Source of the DNA: Prorocentrum cordatum
Taxonomy: Eukaryota > Sar > Dinophyceae > Prorocentrales > Prorocentraceae
Direction of reading: 5' to 3'
Length of the DNA: 64,000 nucleotides
Assembly (NCBI GenBank): GCA_963575745.1
Contig: CAUYUJ010009557.1
Span: 577,005-641,004, forward strand
A model generated the notes under the pieces. It saw only the letters and a list, made by a program, of their open reading frames with translations. It was not told the DNA's origin and made no database searches. Position 1 is the first letter of the stretch, and every line of letters begins with the position of its first letter. Position numbers and translations under genes: made by a program. Of the stretch, positions 22,165 to 31,335 are shown one piece after another.

Positions 22165-23090
22165 ATGGAGAAGTGTGCGTATGCATGTATGTGTGTAAGT
22201 ATGTATGTATGCATGCATGCATGCATGCATGCGTGGATGCATGTGTGTGCATGTGTGTATGTACGTCCGTATGTATGTATGTGTGTGAATGTATGTATAC
22301 GTGTATGTAGGCTGATAGGTAGGTGGGTAGGTATGGATGCATTCGTGTACATGGCTGTATGTGTGTAGTATGTATGTACGTATGCATGTATGCATGTATG
22401 TATATGCATGTATGTGTGTACGTGTGTGTGTGTTCACATGTATGTGTATATACATATGTGTATATCTATGCACGTGTATATGTATAGGCATGTCTGCATG
22501 CATGCATGCATGCATGCATGGTTGTATGTACGTATGCAAGCATGCACGCGTACGTATGCATGCATGCACGCGTGTATGTGTATGTATGTGGGTATGTGTG
22601 TATGTATTTAGGTAGGTATGTATATCCATCGGTATACTTGCATGTCTTTGTGTATGTATGTATATGGATATGTGTATGTGTACGTATACGTAAGTGTGTG
22701 CGTGCATACATATGTATGGCTGTATGCATGCATGCATGCATGCATTTAGGTGTGCACGTATGTGTATAACATCTGTATCTGTGTATGCGTGTATGTATGT
22801 ATGTATGTATGTTTGTATGTATGTATGTATAATTAGATATATGTTTGTATGTGTGTGTATGTATGTATGTATGTATGAATGTATGTATGTATGTATGTAT
22901 GTATGTATGTAGGTAGGTATGTTTGTGTGTATGTGTGTATGTATATGTGTGTTTATGTATGTATGTATGCATGTATGTGTACGCATGTATGTATGAAAGA
23001 AAATAAGTACGTATGTGTATATATGTATGCGCGCACATACGTATGTATGTAGGTCGGTGGGTAGTTTGGTCGGTATGTCTGTATAGATGT
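22165..23090. repeat. (TATG)n/(GCAT)n microsatellite, >900 bp
   Basis: Mostly 'tatgtatg' and 'gcatgcat' units with scattered variants. His/Thr/Tyr-rich minus frames and Cys/Met/Val-rich plus frames across it are direct translations of the repeat. Confidence 0.95.
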
Positions 23091-23175
23091 GGATATATAT
23101 ATATATGTGTGTGTACGCATCTTTATCTCTCTCTCACTCCCTCTCTCCCTATATATATATATATATATATGTGTG
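23091..23175. repeat. (TA)n and (TC)n microsatellite
   Basis: Two alternating TA runs (about 23091-23107 and 23151-23170) flank a CT-rich stretch, continuing the tract before it. Confidence 0.9.
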
Positions 23176-23310
23176 TATCGGAGGTGAGGGGGTGAGATCG
23201 AAGTGGAACGGCGAGCCCCCTCTTGGGACATCGATTTCGGTTTCGTGTTCGTGCGAGCCGTGCGTGCGGGCGAGGCGAAGCTGCGTGGGCAGGCGAGAAG
23301 AAAAGTCTCT

Positions 23311-23462
23311 TGTGGCTGAGGCGCGGCCGGACCAAATGACTCCCTTCCGGCGTCCGGTGGGGCGCGGTGTCCCCCCGGTGTCCCGCTGTGGCTGAGGCGC
23401 GGCCGGACCAAATGACTTCCTTCCGGCGTCCGGTGGGGCGCGGTGTCCCCCCGGTGTCCCGC
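23311..23462. repeat. 76-bp tandem duplication
   Basis: 23311-23386 and 23387-23462 begin 'tgtggctgaggcgcggccgg' and differ by only one base that I could see. The end motif 'ggtgtcccg' reappears inside the GAT tract that follows. Such similarity implies a recent duplication. Confidence 0.85.
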
Positions 23463-23475
23463 ATGTGTGCCGTCG

Positions 23476-23534
23476 GCGTCCCGATGGTGACGGTGATGAT
23501 GATGATGATGACGACGATGATGATGATGATGATT

Positions 23535-23566
<32 letters not shown>

Positions 23567-23765
23567 GTCCCGATGGTGATGATGATGTTGATGATGTTGA
23601 TGATGATGGTGATGATGATGGCCATGGTGGTGATGATGATGGTGTCCCGATGATGATGTTGATGATGCTGATGATGATGATGATGCTGATGATGATGATG
23701 TTGATGATCCTGATGATGATGATATGCTGATGATGATGAATCTGATGATGGTGGTGTCCCGCTGA
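23476..23765. repeat. (GAT)n microsatellite
   Basis: Long 'gatgatgat' runs are broken by 'ggtgtcccgatgg' inserts that echo the preceding 76-bp repeat. Asp/Met and His/Ser frames are artefacts. Confidence 0.95.
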
Positions 23766-23924
23766 TGATAGTGGGGGGCGTGACAGCCGGGGCAACTTGC
23801 AGAGGACCCCGAAGAGGACTCCCGGCCACGACGTGTTGGACGGGACACGGAGGTGCCTGGATTTTGCAGGGCCGAGCTGCTAGTCACACCTCACTGCACG
23901 TCGAGGAAGGGGGGCGAGCCTCGA

Positions 23925-24475
23925 GGGACGAGTGAAGAGGAGGAGAGGGGGAGGGAGACGGAGGGGGGAGGGCGAGGAGGAAGGAGGGCGAGGAGTAAAG
24001 AGGGGGAGGAGGAGGGAGAAGGGAGGATGCGAGGAGGCGACGATGAACGGGAGGGCGGGGCACGGAGGCGGGATGGGTGGGCCGCGCAGAAGCCTGGAGG
24101 TCCTTGATGTTGCACCCGCCTGCGGGGGCGGCGGTCGGGGCGAGCACAGGCGTCGGAGGCAGGGGGAAACGGAGCGGAGAGGGTGGGAGGTGGATGCGGA
24201 GAGTGGGGCGGGAGGAGGAGGGGAAGGTCGGGTGGGGGGGGAGGGAAAGGAGGGAGGGGCGGGGGGCTGTGGAAGGGGAGGAGGAGGGGCGGAACGGGAG
24301 GTCAAGGAGGGGGGCTGGGGAAGGGGAGGAGTGGCGGAATGGGGGGGCTGGGGAAAGGGGAGGGGGGGGAGGGGGGCTGGGAAGGGAGGGGAGGAGGGGC
24401 GGAATGGGAGATTGAGGGGGGCGAGGAGAAGTGGGGAGGGAGTGGGAGAGGGCGACGAGGCGCACGAAGACAGGG
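23925..24475. repeat. Purine-rich GGA/GGGGA tract
   Basis: Plus strand of imperfect 'gaggggga' and 'ggggctggggaaggggagg' steps. From about 24270 to 24410 a ~50-bp step carrying 'ggggctggg' and 'ggcggaa' repeats several times. No gene. Confidence 0.8.
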
Positions 24476-24774
24476 ACACGTATTAGGAGGAATCCCACAA
24501 GCTCTCCGGGCGAAGCTGGTGTGACGAGTTTGTTTTCACCTCTGCCCCCAAACCATTCCTCTCCACATCGGGAAGGGGCTCATCACTGCTCCGTAACTGA
24601 GTATGCACCCCCGACACACCCGAAAAGTGACAAAACCAGGGACCATGGCGACACTCCCCCTCCATCCCTTGCAGAAAACAATCCGCCACAGTGCCCTTGT
24701 GGCACGACGTGGAATGTCCCCAGGTCCCTTGCTCCTCCGAAAGGCGTTTCAATGCCTTCGGGTTCTTGACTCGT

Positions 24775-24932
24775 CGAGCTTCCGACGCTCCAAGACGGCC
24801 CAAGAGGCCCCAATGACCGCCACAAGACGGCCCAGAAGGCCCCCAAGAGGGTCCCAAGACAGCCCAAGGAGAGCCCCAAGACGGCCCAAGAAGCGCCCGA
24901 GTCGGCGGCCCCAGGGAGGCTTGCGCTTTCGC
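24775..24932. repeat. Family A, locus 2 (+)
   Basis: The head 'gtcgagcttccgacgctcca' is followed by 'agacggcccaagaggcccc' and a chain of the same 10-15-bp steps. It closely matches the start of the chain at 29130-29170. Confidence 0.75.
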
Positions 24933-25149
24933 CGCGCACTCAACTGCTTGTGTCGCTGCACGCGCTTCGTGCAGGCGCGCCGCTGGGATCCCGCCTGTGC
25001 GGGTCCGGCGCCTCGGGGTCTCGCGCGTCGCAGGCGTGGGCGCTTGCGTCCTGCCGACGCGGACGGCGCGCGCGCTCTCGCCCCACCCTCCCGCTCCTGG
25101 GGCAATTGCGTCCCTGTCGCCCCGCACATCGGCTTTGTCTGGCACCGCC

Positions 25150-25202
25150 AGGCCTCCTCCTCCTTCTCCTCCTCCTCCTCCTCCTCCTCCTCCTCCTCCT
25201 CT
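25150..25202. repeat. (CTC)n microsatellite
   Basis: 'ctcctcctc' run of about 50 bp. Confidence 0.95.
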
Positions 25203-25519
25203 GGGCGGCGCTGAGAGTGGCGCCCCCCTTGCCAGGGGCTGCGGGCACCTTCGGACGCGGAAGGTCGTGGGCGCAGCTGGAATCTGCGTGACGGCCCCCG
25301 GGGCCGAGAGCGGCCTGCGGGCGTCTCCGTCATGATTTGCGTGGTGGCGCCCGATGCGGGCACTGTCTACAGGGCAGCTTTACATGCATGGGATGTTTTA
25401 ATGTATGAGTTTGACACATGATTAATTTACGAATAAATCTGCATGAACTCATCGTTGTTTTTAATACTAACCCCTGCATGTGTAATACAGGATCCGCACG
25501 TGGGGCATGTATCAAAACG

Positions 25520-25720
25520 GCACTGTATATCCACATCCAGTGCGTCTTGGAGTTTTGGGCTCTCTTCCCCAGAAGCATGAGGCGCACTGGATATGGATGA
25601 ACATCTGGCCCCACAAGACGCGACGTTTATACCTGTCCAGTGCGCCTCGGCCTTGCGGCTCCCCTTCCAAGAAAGTCCAAGACGCTCTGGATATGGATGT
25701 AAGTATTGCCCGCGCCTGAG
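25520..25720. mobile_element. Family R8, copies 1 and 2 (short hairpin element)
   Basis: Copy 1: 'atccacatccagtgcg' (25529-25544) pairs with 'cgcactggatatggat' (25583-25598), 15 of 16 bases complementary, around a ~38-base loop. Copy 2 follows at about 25628-25698 with a worn left arm and the same right end 'ctggatatggat'. Related sequence at 42498-42640 shares 'cttggagtt', 'ccccagaa', 'actgga' and 'atctggcccc' in the same order. Further fragments lie near 55550 and 56170-56400. No coding potential; MITE- or SINE-like. Confidence 0.65.
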
Positions 25721-25814
25721 GCCTGCGCAGAGGGGGGGTGGCGCCGCGGGCCTTTGCCGATTATCTTGCCAATGTCGCGGTCGTCAACATCCTCGAAGTC
25801 CTCGGGTGGGGGGC

Positions 25815-25900
25815 GCCGCCGCGGCGGGAAGAGGGAGGAGGAGGAGGAGGAAGAGGGAGGAAGAGGAAGAAGAAGGAGGAGGAGGAGGAGGAGGAGGAGC
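25815..25900. repeat. (GGA)n microsatellite
   Basis: 'gaggaggaggagg' with a few AGA interruptions. Confidence 0.9.
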
Positions 25901-26645
25901 AGTGGGCGATGTTCCACATGAGGGAATCGTGTGCCTGGTGGTGTTTCGCAGTTGTCGGGCCACCAGAGCTCTCCACGGGCCAAGGGGTGTTGAAGCAAGA
26001 ACTTCGGATGAAGAGCAGGTCCAGCGCAAAACCACGGGGTCTGGGATCCGTTTCGTCAGGACCCCCTCCCTTCATGACAATGTCTGAGCGGCTTGCCTCT
26101 GGGGGGGGAAGGCCTCCTCCTCCGCCTCCGCTGCCGCAAGCCTCCAGGAGGAGACTCCTGGCCGCAGGACACCAGACGAACCGGCTCAAGAACTCCCGCC
26201 TCGTCGGTCTTGCAGCGGACGGACTGCAAGGCCCAGCCACCGGCACGGCCAGACTGGTGACGGGGGGCGGGCGAGAGGAGTCGCAAGGGAAGGGCGTGAG
26301 GATGCAGACGAGGAGGGACAGGACGAGGAGGATCAGGACACGGAGGGTCAGGAGGAGGAAGGATGCCCAACGACAAATGCCGAATGCTGTCCAACATCGA
26401 CGTCGGCAGCTGTCGGGCGGGCGCTTCGCGTCCCCAGCGGACACCGTCCGTGGCGACGCCGGCAGTGGGCAGGGGTTGCTGTGCGTAACAATCGACCCCA
26501 TTCTTCTCGTCACGTGTGCATCCTCCCGAGGCCAGGTTTCGACGCTGCTATCCGAGAGAGGCTGCCATGAAGGAGACAGAAAAACAGGATAAGCCGCCTT
26601 GGAGGCGCAATCAAGTCTCCCGACAACGCTCCAAGATCGGGATCC
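25901..26645. other. No gene seen
   Basis: Mixed sequence. A degenerate 'aggacgaggaggatcagga' stretch lies at 26305-26365. No recognisable coding signature. Confidence 0.4.
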
Positions 26646-26715
26646 GCCAAAGGGGGGGGACCCTGAGGGGGGGGGGGGACCCTGAGGGGGGGGGACCCTG
26701 AGGGGGGGGGGTGAG
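26646..26715. repeat. G-run tandem repeat ('gggaccctgaggg')
   Basis: Four runs of 8-12 G separated by 'accctga'. The plus strand could form G-quadruplex structures. Confidence 0.85.
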
Positions 26716-27049
26716 TTAGATCCGCTGGTGCATCGAATTTCCGCAAAACGATGCCCCCCGCGCGCCCCGATTGTCAACACCTCTCGGGATCCGGCGGCGG
26801 CCGGAGACCTCGCTTTGCATCGTTTTTCTGCGGTCCGATGCGCCAACAGAACGAACTCACCCCCCCTGTGGCCCCCCCCCCCTTTGCGAGGTCCCGACAG
26901 GATTCTGAGTGGAGCGGGGGCCGGACCCATGAGGGCAGCCCTCTGGGACAGGCCCCATGCGGCATCATCTTACGGCCCTGCCCTGCCCGTCGATGGCCCC
27001 GGGAAGCAGGAGGGCATGTTTCCCCCAGGACCTGCTTGGTTCCTGGGGG
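26716..27049. other. No gene seen
   Basis: Sequence between the G-run repeat and the next foldback element, with a C run at 26870-26882. No coding frame is supported. Confidence 0.4.
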
Positions 27050-27249
27050 GGCAACGATAGGGGGGGACTGGCATAGGGGCGGACGCATCGACCTGGAATC
27101 GGCGATACATCGCCGATAGATCGGCGATAGGCCTCCGATAGTGAAAACACACCTTCCTGGCCAGGTTGGGGCTATCGGGCCCCTATCGACGATCAATGGG
27201 CGATTGGGGGTCGATGCATCCCCCCCAGCCTATCCCCCCTATCGTTGCC
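27050..27249. mobile_element. Foldback element, ~75-bp arms
   Basis: The ends are 'ggcaacgataggggggg' and 'ccccccctatcgttgcc'-like (27050-27066 and 27233-27249). Further inside, 'gacgcatcgacc' pairs with 'ggtcgatgcatc', with G and C runs opposite each other. The arms enclose about 40 bp. The internal 'atcggcgata' steps resemble family R5. No transposase is encoded. Confidence 0.6.
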
Positions 27250-27862
27250 ACTGACTTCCTTGGGACGGAACAGATGTCACGATACGACTGGCTCAGGATG
27301 ATCCAGCGGACCTCGTTTCGGGAGCCCGCGAGGAGCAGTGGGGAACCTTGGAAATACTGCAACCATGTCATGAATTATCATGAACTCGTGTTCTTTTGCG
27401 TCATGGCGAGAAATGGAGGCTCATGGCGAGAAAGGGAGAGAACCTCCCGATCCTCGGACATCGCAGCGGCGAGCTCCCCTGCTCTCCGCCGGCAGGCGGG
27501 CGTTGGAGAAGGGACCAGCCCTTAGGGCGTTCTTCGCCGCCACAGCCGCCATCGTCGGTCGTCGCCGTCGTCGAAGAAAGACGCCGAAGGTCGTCGGTCG
27601 AGGGTCGCAATCGCCAATCGCCGGTCATCGCTGGTCTTCGCGATTGTCGTCGCCAGCAGCTCTCGTCAGTCTTCGTCGATCGCTGCCGCCGCTGTCGTCG
27701 GAGGTCGCCGTCGCCGTCGTCGGCGGTGGCAGCAGCTGGCCGGCGGCGGGGCGGGCCGGCGGGTGCCTCCACGCGCCCGTAGCCGCCGCCGCCGCCGCCC
27801 TTCTGGCCGCCCTTGTGGCCGCCTGGCTCGGCGGGGGCGCAGTGCGCGCACGCGCAGAGGCT
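27250..27862. other. No gene seen
   Basis: Includes 'gtcgccgtcgtcg' and 'cgccgccgcc' steps between 27535 and 27810 that keep several frames open. No coding motif. Confidence 0.4.
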
Positions 27863-27915
27863 GGGACGCACAGGGACATACTGGTACTGTATGTCCTCCT
27901 TGGAGGTGCGCGTCC
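27863..27915. mobile_element. Family R9 foldback, copy 1
   Basis: 'ggacgcac' and 'ggacatac' are answered by 'gtatgtcc' and 'gtgcgcgtcc', giving nested inverted arms within ~53 bp. A second copy lies at 56832-56885. Spacing is the same in both, which supports a real dispersed element. Confidence 0.6.
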
Positions 27916-28334
27916 GGACCGAACAGATAGTATACCCATCTTGTAGTAGATCGTTTCCCAAGCGGTGTGGCCAGAAAGCGCCCGCCACGACGCATATACC
28001 ATACGATTTCTCGGTGCGCGCGTCGCCCCGGGGGGGGGGGGGGGGGCGATGCACATATAGTACAAGTACGTTTGGGTGGCGCCGAAAGGCGGGCGGGCCG
28101 CGGCCCATAGCGCGCGGGGCTACGGTGGTGTCGGCTGCGACGGGGAGGTGGGCCACGATGTCGGGGGAGGGCCAGTCGAGCCCTTCGGGCGCGCTCTCTC
28201 GGAGCAGCCGCCCGCCGTCAGCAGGTCGCGTCGGAGAGTTTCCGCCCACTCGCGTGCGCCGAAGAGGGGGGCCTAGGAGGAATTGAAGTGCATCTTCAGG
28301 GAGCCGAGTCTGTCCCGTCGCGCCGCGATCCACG
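27916..28334. other. No gene seen; long G run
   Basis: A G run of about 18 lies at 28029-28046. A minus frame near 28080-28290 ('LLRESAPEGLDWPSPDIVAH') looks mildly protein-like, but no family is recognised. Confidence 0.35.
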
Positions 28335-28440
28335 TCGAATCCGTGTCGAGTGCGTGTAGAGCGCGTCGAACCCGTGTCGAAACCGTATCGAATTTGTGTC
28401 GGATCCGTGTCGGATCCACGTCCGCGTCGAACCCACGTTG
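28335..28440. repeat. ~11-bp 'cgaaaccgtgt' minisatellite
   Basis: Steps such as 'cgaacccgtgt', 'cgaaaccgtat', 'cgaatttgtgt' and 'cggatccgtgt' follow each other. Confidence 0.75.
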
Positions 28441-28742
28441 GAGTACAAGGGAATACTGCCATTTGCAGGACGGGAGAGGCCCCCCGAAGATGCACAGCAA
28501 GCCGAGGGGGGGTCGGCGCAGCATGGCCCGAGGCACGGAGGGCGGCGCAGGACGGACGGCGGCCCTACGGGGCAACGCCGTTCTCCCTCGGCACGCCAGT
28601 CTAGGGCCGCTGGGCACGGAAAGGGCGCGTCCTCGGGTCGTTTGCCGGATCCTCGAAGCCTCAGTCCTGACCTGCTCTCGCTGTCGCTCGTTGCTGGGCC
28701 TCGGGAGACCGCAGCATAGAGTCCGTGTGGCCAGCTAGAGAG

Positions 28743-28818
28743 TTCATTCTGGAGGTCGGAAAGGGGTGTGGGCACCGCACCCCTTGGTGCCACACCCCTT
28801 TCCTAGCTCCAGATTCAT
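28743..28818. other. Long hairpin, ~33-bp arms
   Basis: 'ggaaaggggtgtgggcacc' pairs with 'ggtgccacacccctttcc' apart from one bulged base, around a 9-base loop. Pairing continues outward through 'ctggag'/'ctccag' with mismatches. Confidence 0.7.
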
Positions 28819-28924
28819 GCGTGCATGTAGGATCCTTTCAGGGGCCCGGGGCCCAGACTCCGAACACTCCTGGGGCTGCCCGCGTGCTCCCTGGGCTTTG
28901 GGCAGCGGTGGCGCGTCAAGCGTT

Positions 28925-29265
28925 CGGGCCAAAAGATGGCCCCAAGACGGGTCAAGAGGGCCCCACGAGGTCCCCAAGACAGTCCAGGAGGGCGCCGAGC
29001 CGCCCAAAGATCGGCCCAAGACGCCCAAGATGGCCTCAATGGCCTGAAGATGGCCCAAGAGGCCTCCAAGACACCTCCCAAGAGGGCCTCCAGAGGCAGA
29101 AATTTGACAGATTGTGGCGGTCTCGCCTTCTCAGCTTTCGGACGCTCCAAGATGGCCCAATAGGCCCCAACGACCACCCCACAACAGTCCCAGAGGTCTC
29201 CAAGCGCCAAGACGGCCTAAGAGCCCCCCAAAGCTTCCCAGGACACCCCAAACAAGTACCCATGA
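28925..29265. repeat. Family A, locus 3 (+)
   Basis: Chains of 'ccaagacgg' and 'ccaagaggcc' steps appear before and after a head at 29118-29160 ('ggtctcgccttctcagcttt', then 'cggacgctccaagatggccc'). The head resembles loci 1, 2 and 4. Confidence 0.75.
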
Positions 29266-29593
29266 GGCCTGTGACCCACAAGGGCCCACAAGCCAGGCAG
29301 AGCGGCGGGATTAGCCGAAGGCCAGTAGGCAGATGTTCCACCACCACCACCACCACCACCATAGGTAGCACGGGGGAGAAGGGAGGATGGGGAGGCTCTC
29401 CTCCTCCCTTCTCCTCCTCCTCCTGCTTCCTCGCCTGCCCATTGTAGCAGTGGTGGAAAGTGGCCCATCAAGACGAATGAAAAGTGTGTCGTAAAGTGGG
29501 GGAAGGAACAGGCCGCCCGCACGCAGCTGGCCTCCCCGGCGCCTCCCGCCGCAACGGAGGCGCACCAGTGTCGAGGGACCCGCCCGACGGCGG
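29266..29593. repeat. (CCA)n and CTC-rich microsatellites in otherwise unassigned sequence
   Basis: 'ccaccaccacc' lies at 29339-29362 and CT-rich 'ctcctcctcct' at 29396-29421. No gene is seen in the rest. Confidence 0.7.
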
Positions 29594-29696
29594 GGACGCC
29601 AACGACGACGACGACGACGCCGACGGCAGGCGAAGATGTTCCAATGCTTCCTGCGACGACGACGACGACGGCGATGACGACGACGACGGCGACAGA

Positions 29697-29729
<33 letters not shown>

Positions 29730-29745
29730 CAGTACGACGACGACG
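29594..29745. repeat. (GAC)n/(ACG)n microsatellite
   Basis: 'gacgacgacgac' runs with short inserts of 'ggcg' and 'agatg'. Confidence 0.95.
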
Positions 29746-29990
29746 GCAGGCCCTTTTCTGGGGCCCAGGGACCTCTAGGGTCGGGACCTCTGGGGACCGA
29801 GACCCTTTAGCCATTCCCCCTCATCGTACGAGCCGAGGATCCTCGATCCCTCCACACATGCTCGATCCTGGGTCCGCGATGCTCCCTCACACCACTCTCC
29901 GTCCTCCTCCATCCTCCTCGTGCATGCTTCCTCCTCCTTCGCCCAAGCAGTTCCCAGAACCCCCCGCACCTTTCGTCCGAATCGATCTTA

Positions 29991-30150
29991 GAGGCCTCCC
30001 AGATAGGGTCGGAGCATATAGGGTCGGAGGATCGCGGCGTATCGTCGATGTATCACCGATGCATCGGCGACGTTAGCGTCGCGCCGCCGATGCATCGATG
30101 ATGTGGTGCGATCCTCTGACCTCATCTGCTCCGACCCCATCTGTAGAGGC
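29991..30150. mobile_element. Family R5 foldback, most complete copy
   Basis: The left arm begins 'gaggcctcccagatagggtc' and continues 'ggaggatcgc...cgatgcatcggcg'. The right arm from about 30079 mirrors it ('ccgatgcatcg...gatcctctgac', ending 'gaccccatctgtagaggc'). Arms are about 73 bp with only a few bases between them. Partial relatives lie at 590-730 and 30345-30560. Confidence 0.65.
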
Positions 30151-30344
30151 ACTAACAAACTGAGTACACATGAACTGTTGGAGCTCTGCACGGACTTCTT
30201 GGATCTGCGCTGGACCCCTCCCTCCCTGGCGAACTCCGCGCACCAAGCGCGGCGCACAGGGCGCCGCCGAGCGGACCCCAGCGCCGATCCAGTGAACTCG
30301 GGCGGAGCTCCAAAAGCTTATGCTGATGCCAGTATTTCTCCTTC

Positions 30345-30560
30345 GAACCTGGGAGGCCTAGAGATCCTCAGAGGCCTCCTACACGGGGTTCGAATGACGG
30401 GGTTCAAGGCCAATGCATCCGCGATGCATCGGCGACGTCAAAGATGTATCGCCGACGTCGGCGTGGGGGAACACGGGCTCCACATCGAACCGCATCGGCG
30501 ATGCATCGGCGATGCGGCGCGATCCTCCGACCCCATCTGCTCTGACCCCATCTAGGAAGC
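30345..30560. repeat. Family R5, partial copy
   Basis: The right arm is complete ('gatcctccgaccccatctgc' and 'tctgaccccatctag') and is preceded by repeated 'atgcatcggcgacg'. The left arm is mostly lost, although 'gaggcctagagatcctcaga' may be its trace. Confidence 0.55.
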
Positions 30561-30571
30561 CGGGGATCTAC

Positions 30572-30720
30572 TGACCCGGGTCAATCCAATCCACATTCAG
30601 GTCAGTCAAACTTTGCAGGATCTTGCAGGACCCTGCACAAAATCCGGGGTCAGTGCAGCCCTGGCTGCTCTGTGGGATCATGAAACCTCTGGCGCTCTGA
30701 CTGAACCCCGCCTGCATCGA
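30572..30720. repeat. Family R6, copy 2
   Basis: 'ctgacccgggtcaatcca' is followed by 'gtcagtcaaactttgcagga' and 'ccctgcac', in the same order as 362-560. It lies directly after an R5 copy. Confidence 0.6.
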
Positions 30721-31091
30721 CTTTCATCTCTCGGCCCCCGGGTAGAGATCCTGCCCCCTCTGGCCCCCCTGCCCCTGCGGGCCCCAAGAATATACACCAC
30801 CACCACCACCTCCATCACCCCTCCCCCCTTCCTACCATCCCCTTCCCCTCCTCTGTCCTGGGAGAGGCTTCGAGGGAGCTGGTGGTGGTGGTGGTCTATT
30901 CTTGGGCCTCGCTGCTCCGCCGTAGCCGCCGCCGCCGCCCTTCATGGCCGCCCGCGGCGGGGCCCGCGCCGCCCAGGGGGGGGCGGGGCGCCCGGGCCGC
31001 CGCGGCCTCCTGCCCGGGGCCGGCGACGGCGGCGCGGCGCGGCGCCGTCCCCGGGCCTGCCGGGGAGGCCGAGACACACCGCGGGGCCAGG
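30721..31091. other. No gene seen
   Basis: GC-rich with a 'caccaccacc' run near 30796-30812 and CG-rich blocks. Gly/Ala/Arg frames are composition artefacts. Confidence 0.4.
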
Positions 31092-31113
31092 GACGGAAGG
31101 ACGTCCTTCCGTC
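31092..31113. other. 22-bp perfect palindrome
   Basis: The sequence centred on 31102/31103 ('cggaaggacgtccttccg' plus 2 bases each side) reads the same on both strands with no loop. It could be a dimer binding site or a cruciform. No gene context gives a role. Confidence 0.6.
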
Positions 31114-31114
31114 G

Positions 31115-31232
31115 GCCAAGACGCACGGAGCATCCAAGGGCGCCCCCGGGATGCACAAGAGCAGCCAGCAACCACGAAGAGCATGGGTACACCATCCCCG
31201 AACCGACCTCGATCTTATGCCTCGGTCCGACC
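31115..31232. repeat. Dispersed repeat R3, copy 1
   Basis: Carries 'ggagcatccaagggcg', 'gatgcacaagagcagcc', 'aaccacgaagagcatggg', 'ccccgaaccgacctcgatct' and 'cctcggtccgacc'. Copies 2 (39100-39220) and 3 (54188-54308) have the same blocks with the same spacing and orientation. On the minus strand 'ggttcgggga' faintly resembles a Pol III B box, so a tRNA-derived SINE is conceivable but unproven. Confidence 0.7.
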
Positions 31233-31244
31233 GCACTGCGGGGC

Positions 31245-31335
31245 GAGGATGTGTCCAAAATGATGCACCGCCAGTGTAACCGAAAGACTGGGACCCCTGC
31301 GGGCGGTGGATATGAATCTGTCCAGCCCCGAGGGG
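31245..31335. repeat. Dispersed repeat R11, copy 1
   Basis: Shares 'ggatgt', 'caccgccag', 'accg', 'ctgg', 'gggcgg', 'ggatatga' and 'cccgaggggt', in order, with 47402-47490. It sits immediately downstream of R3 copy 1. Confidence 0.6.

Noticed and set aside
21826-22986. 386-codon minus-strand His/Thr/Tyr-rich frame
   Set aside because: A direct translation of the TATG/GCAT microsatellite.
30385-30400. tRNA B-box-like 'ggttcgaatg'
   Set aside because: No matching A box or cloverleaf arms could be placed around it.
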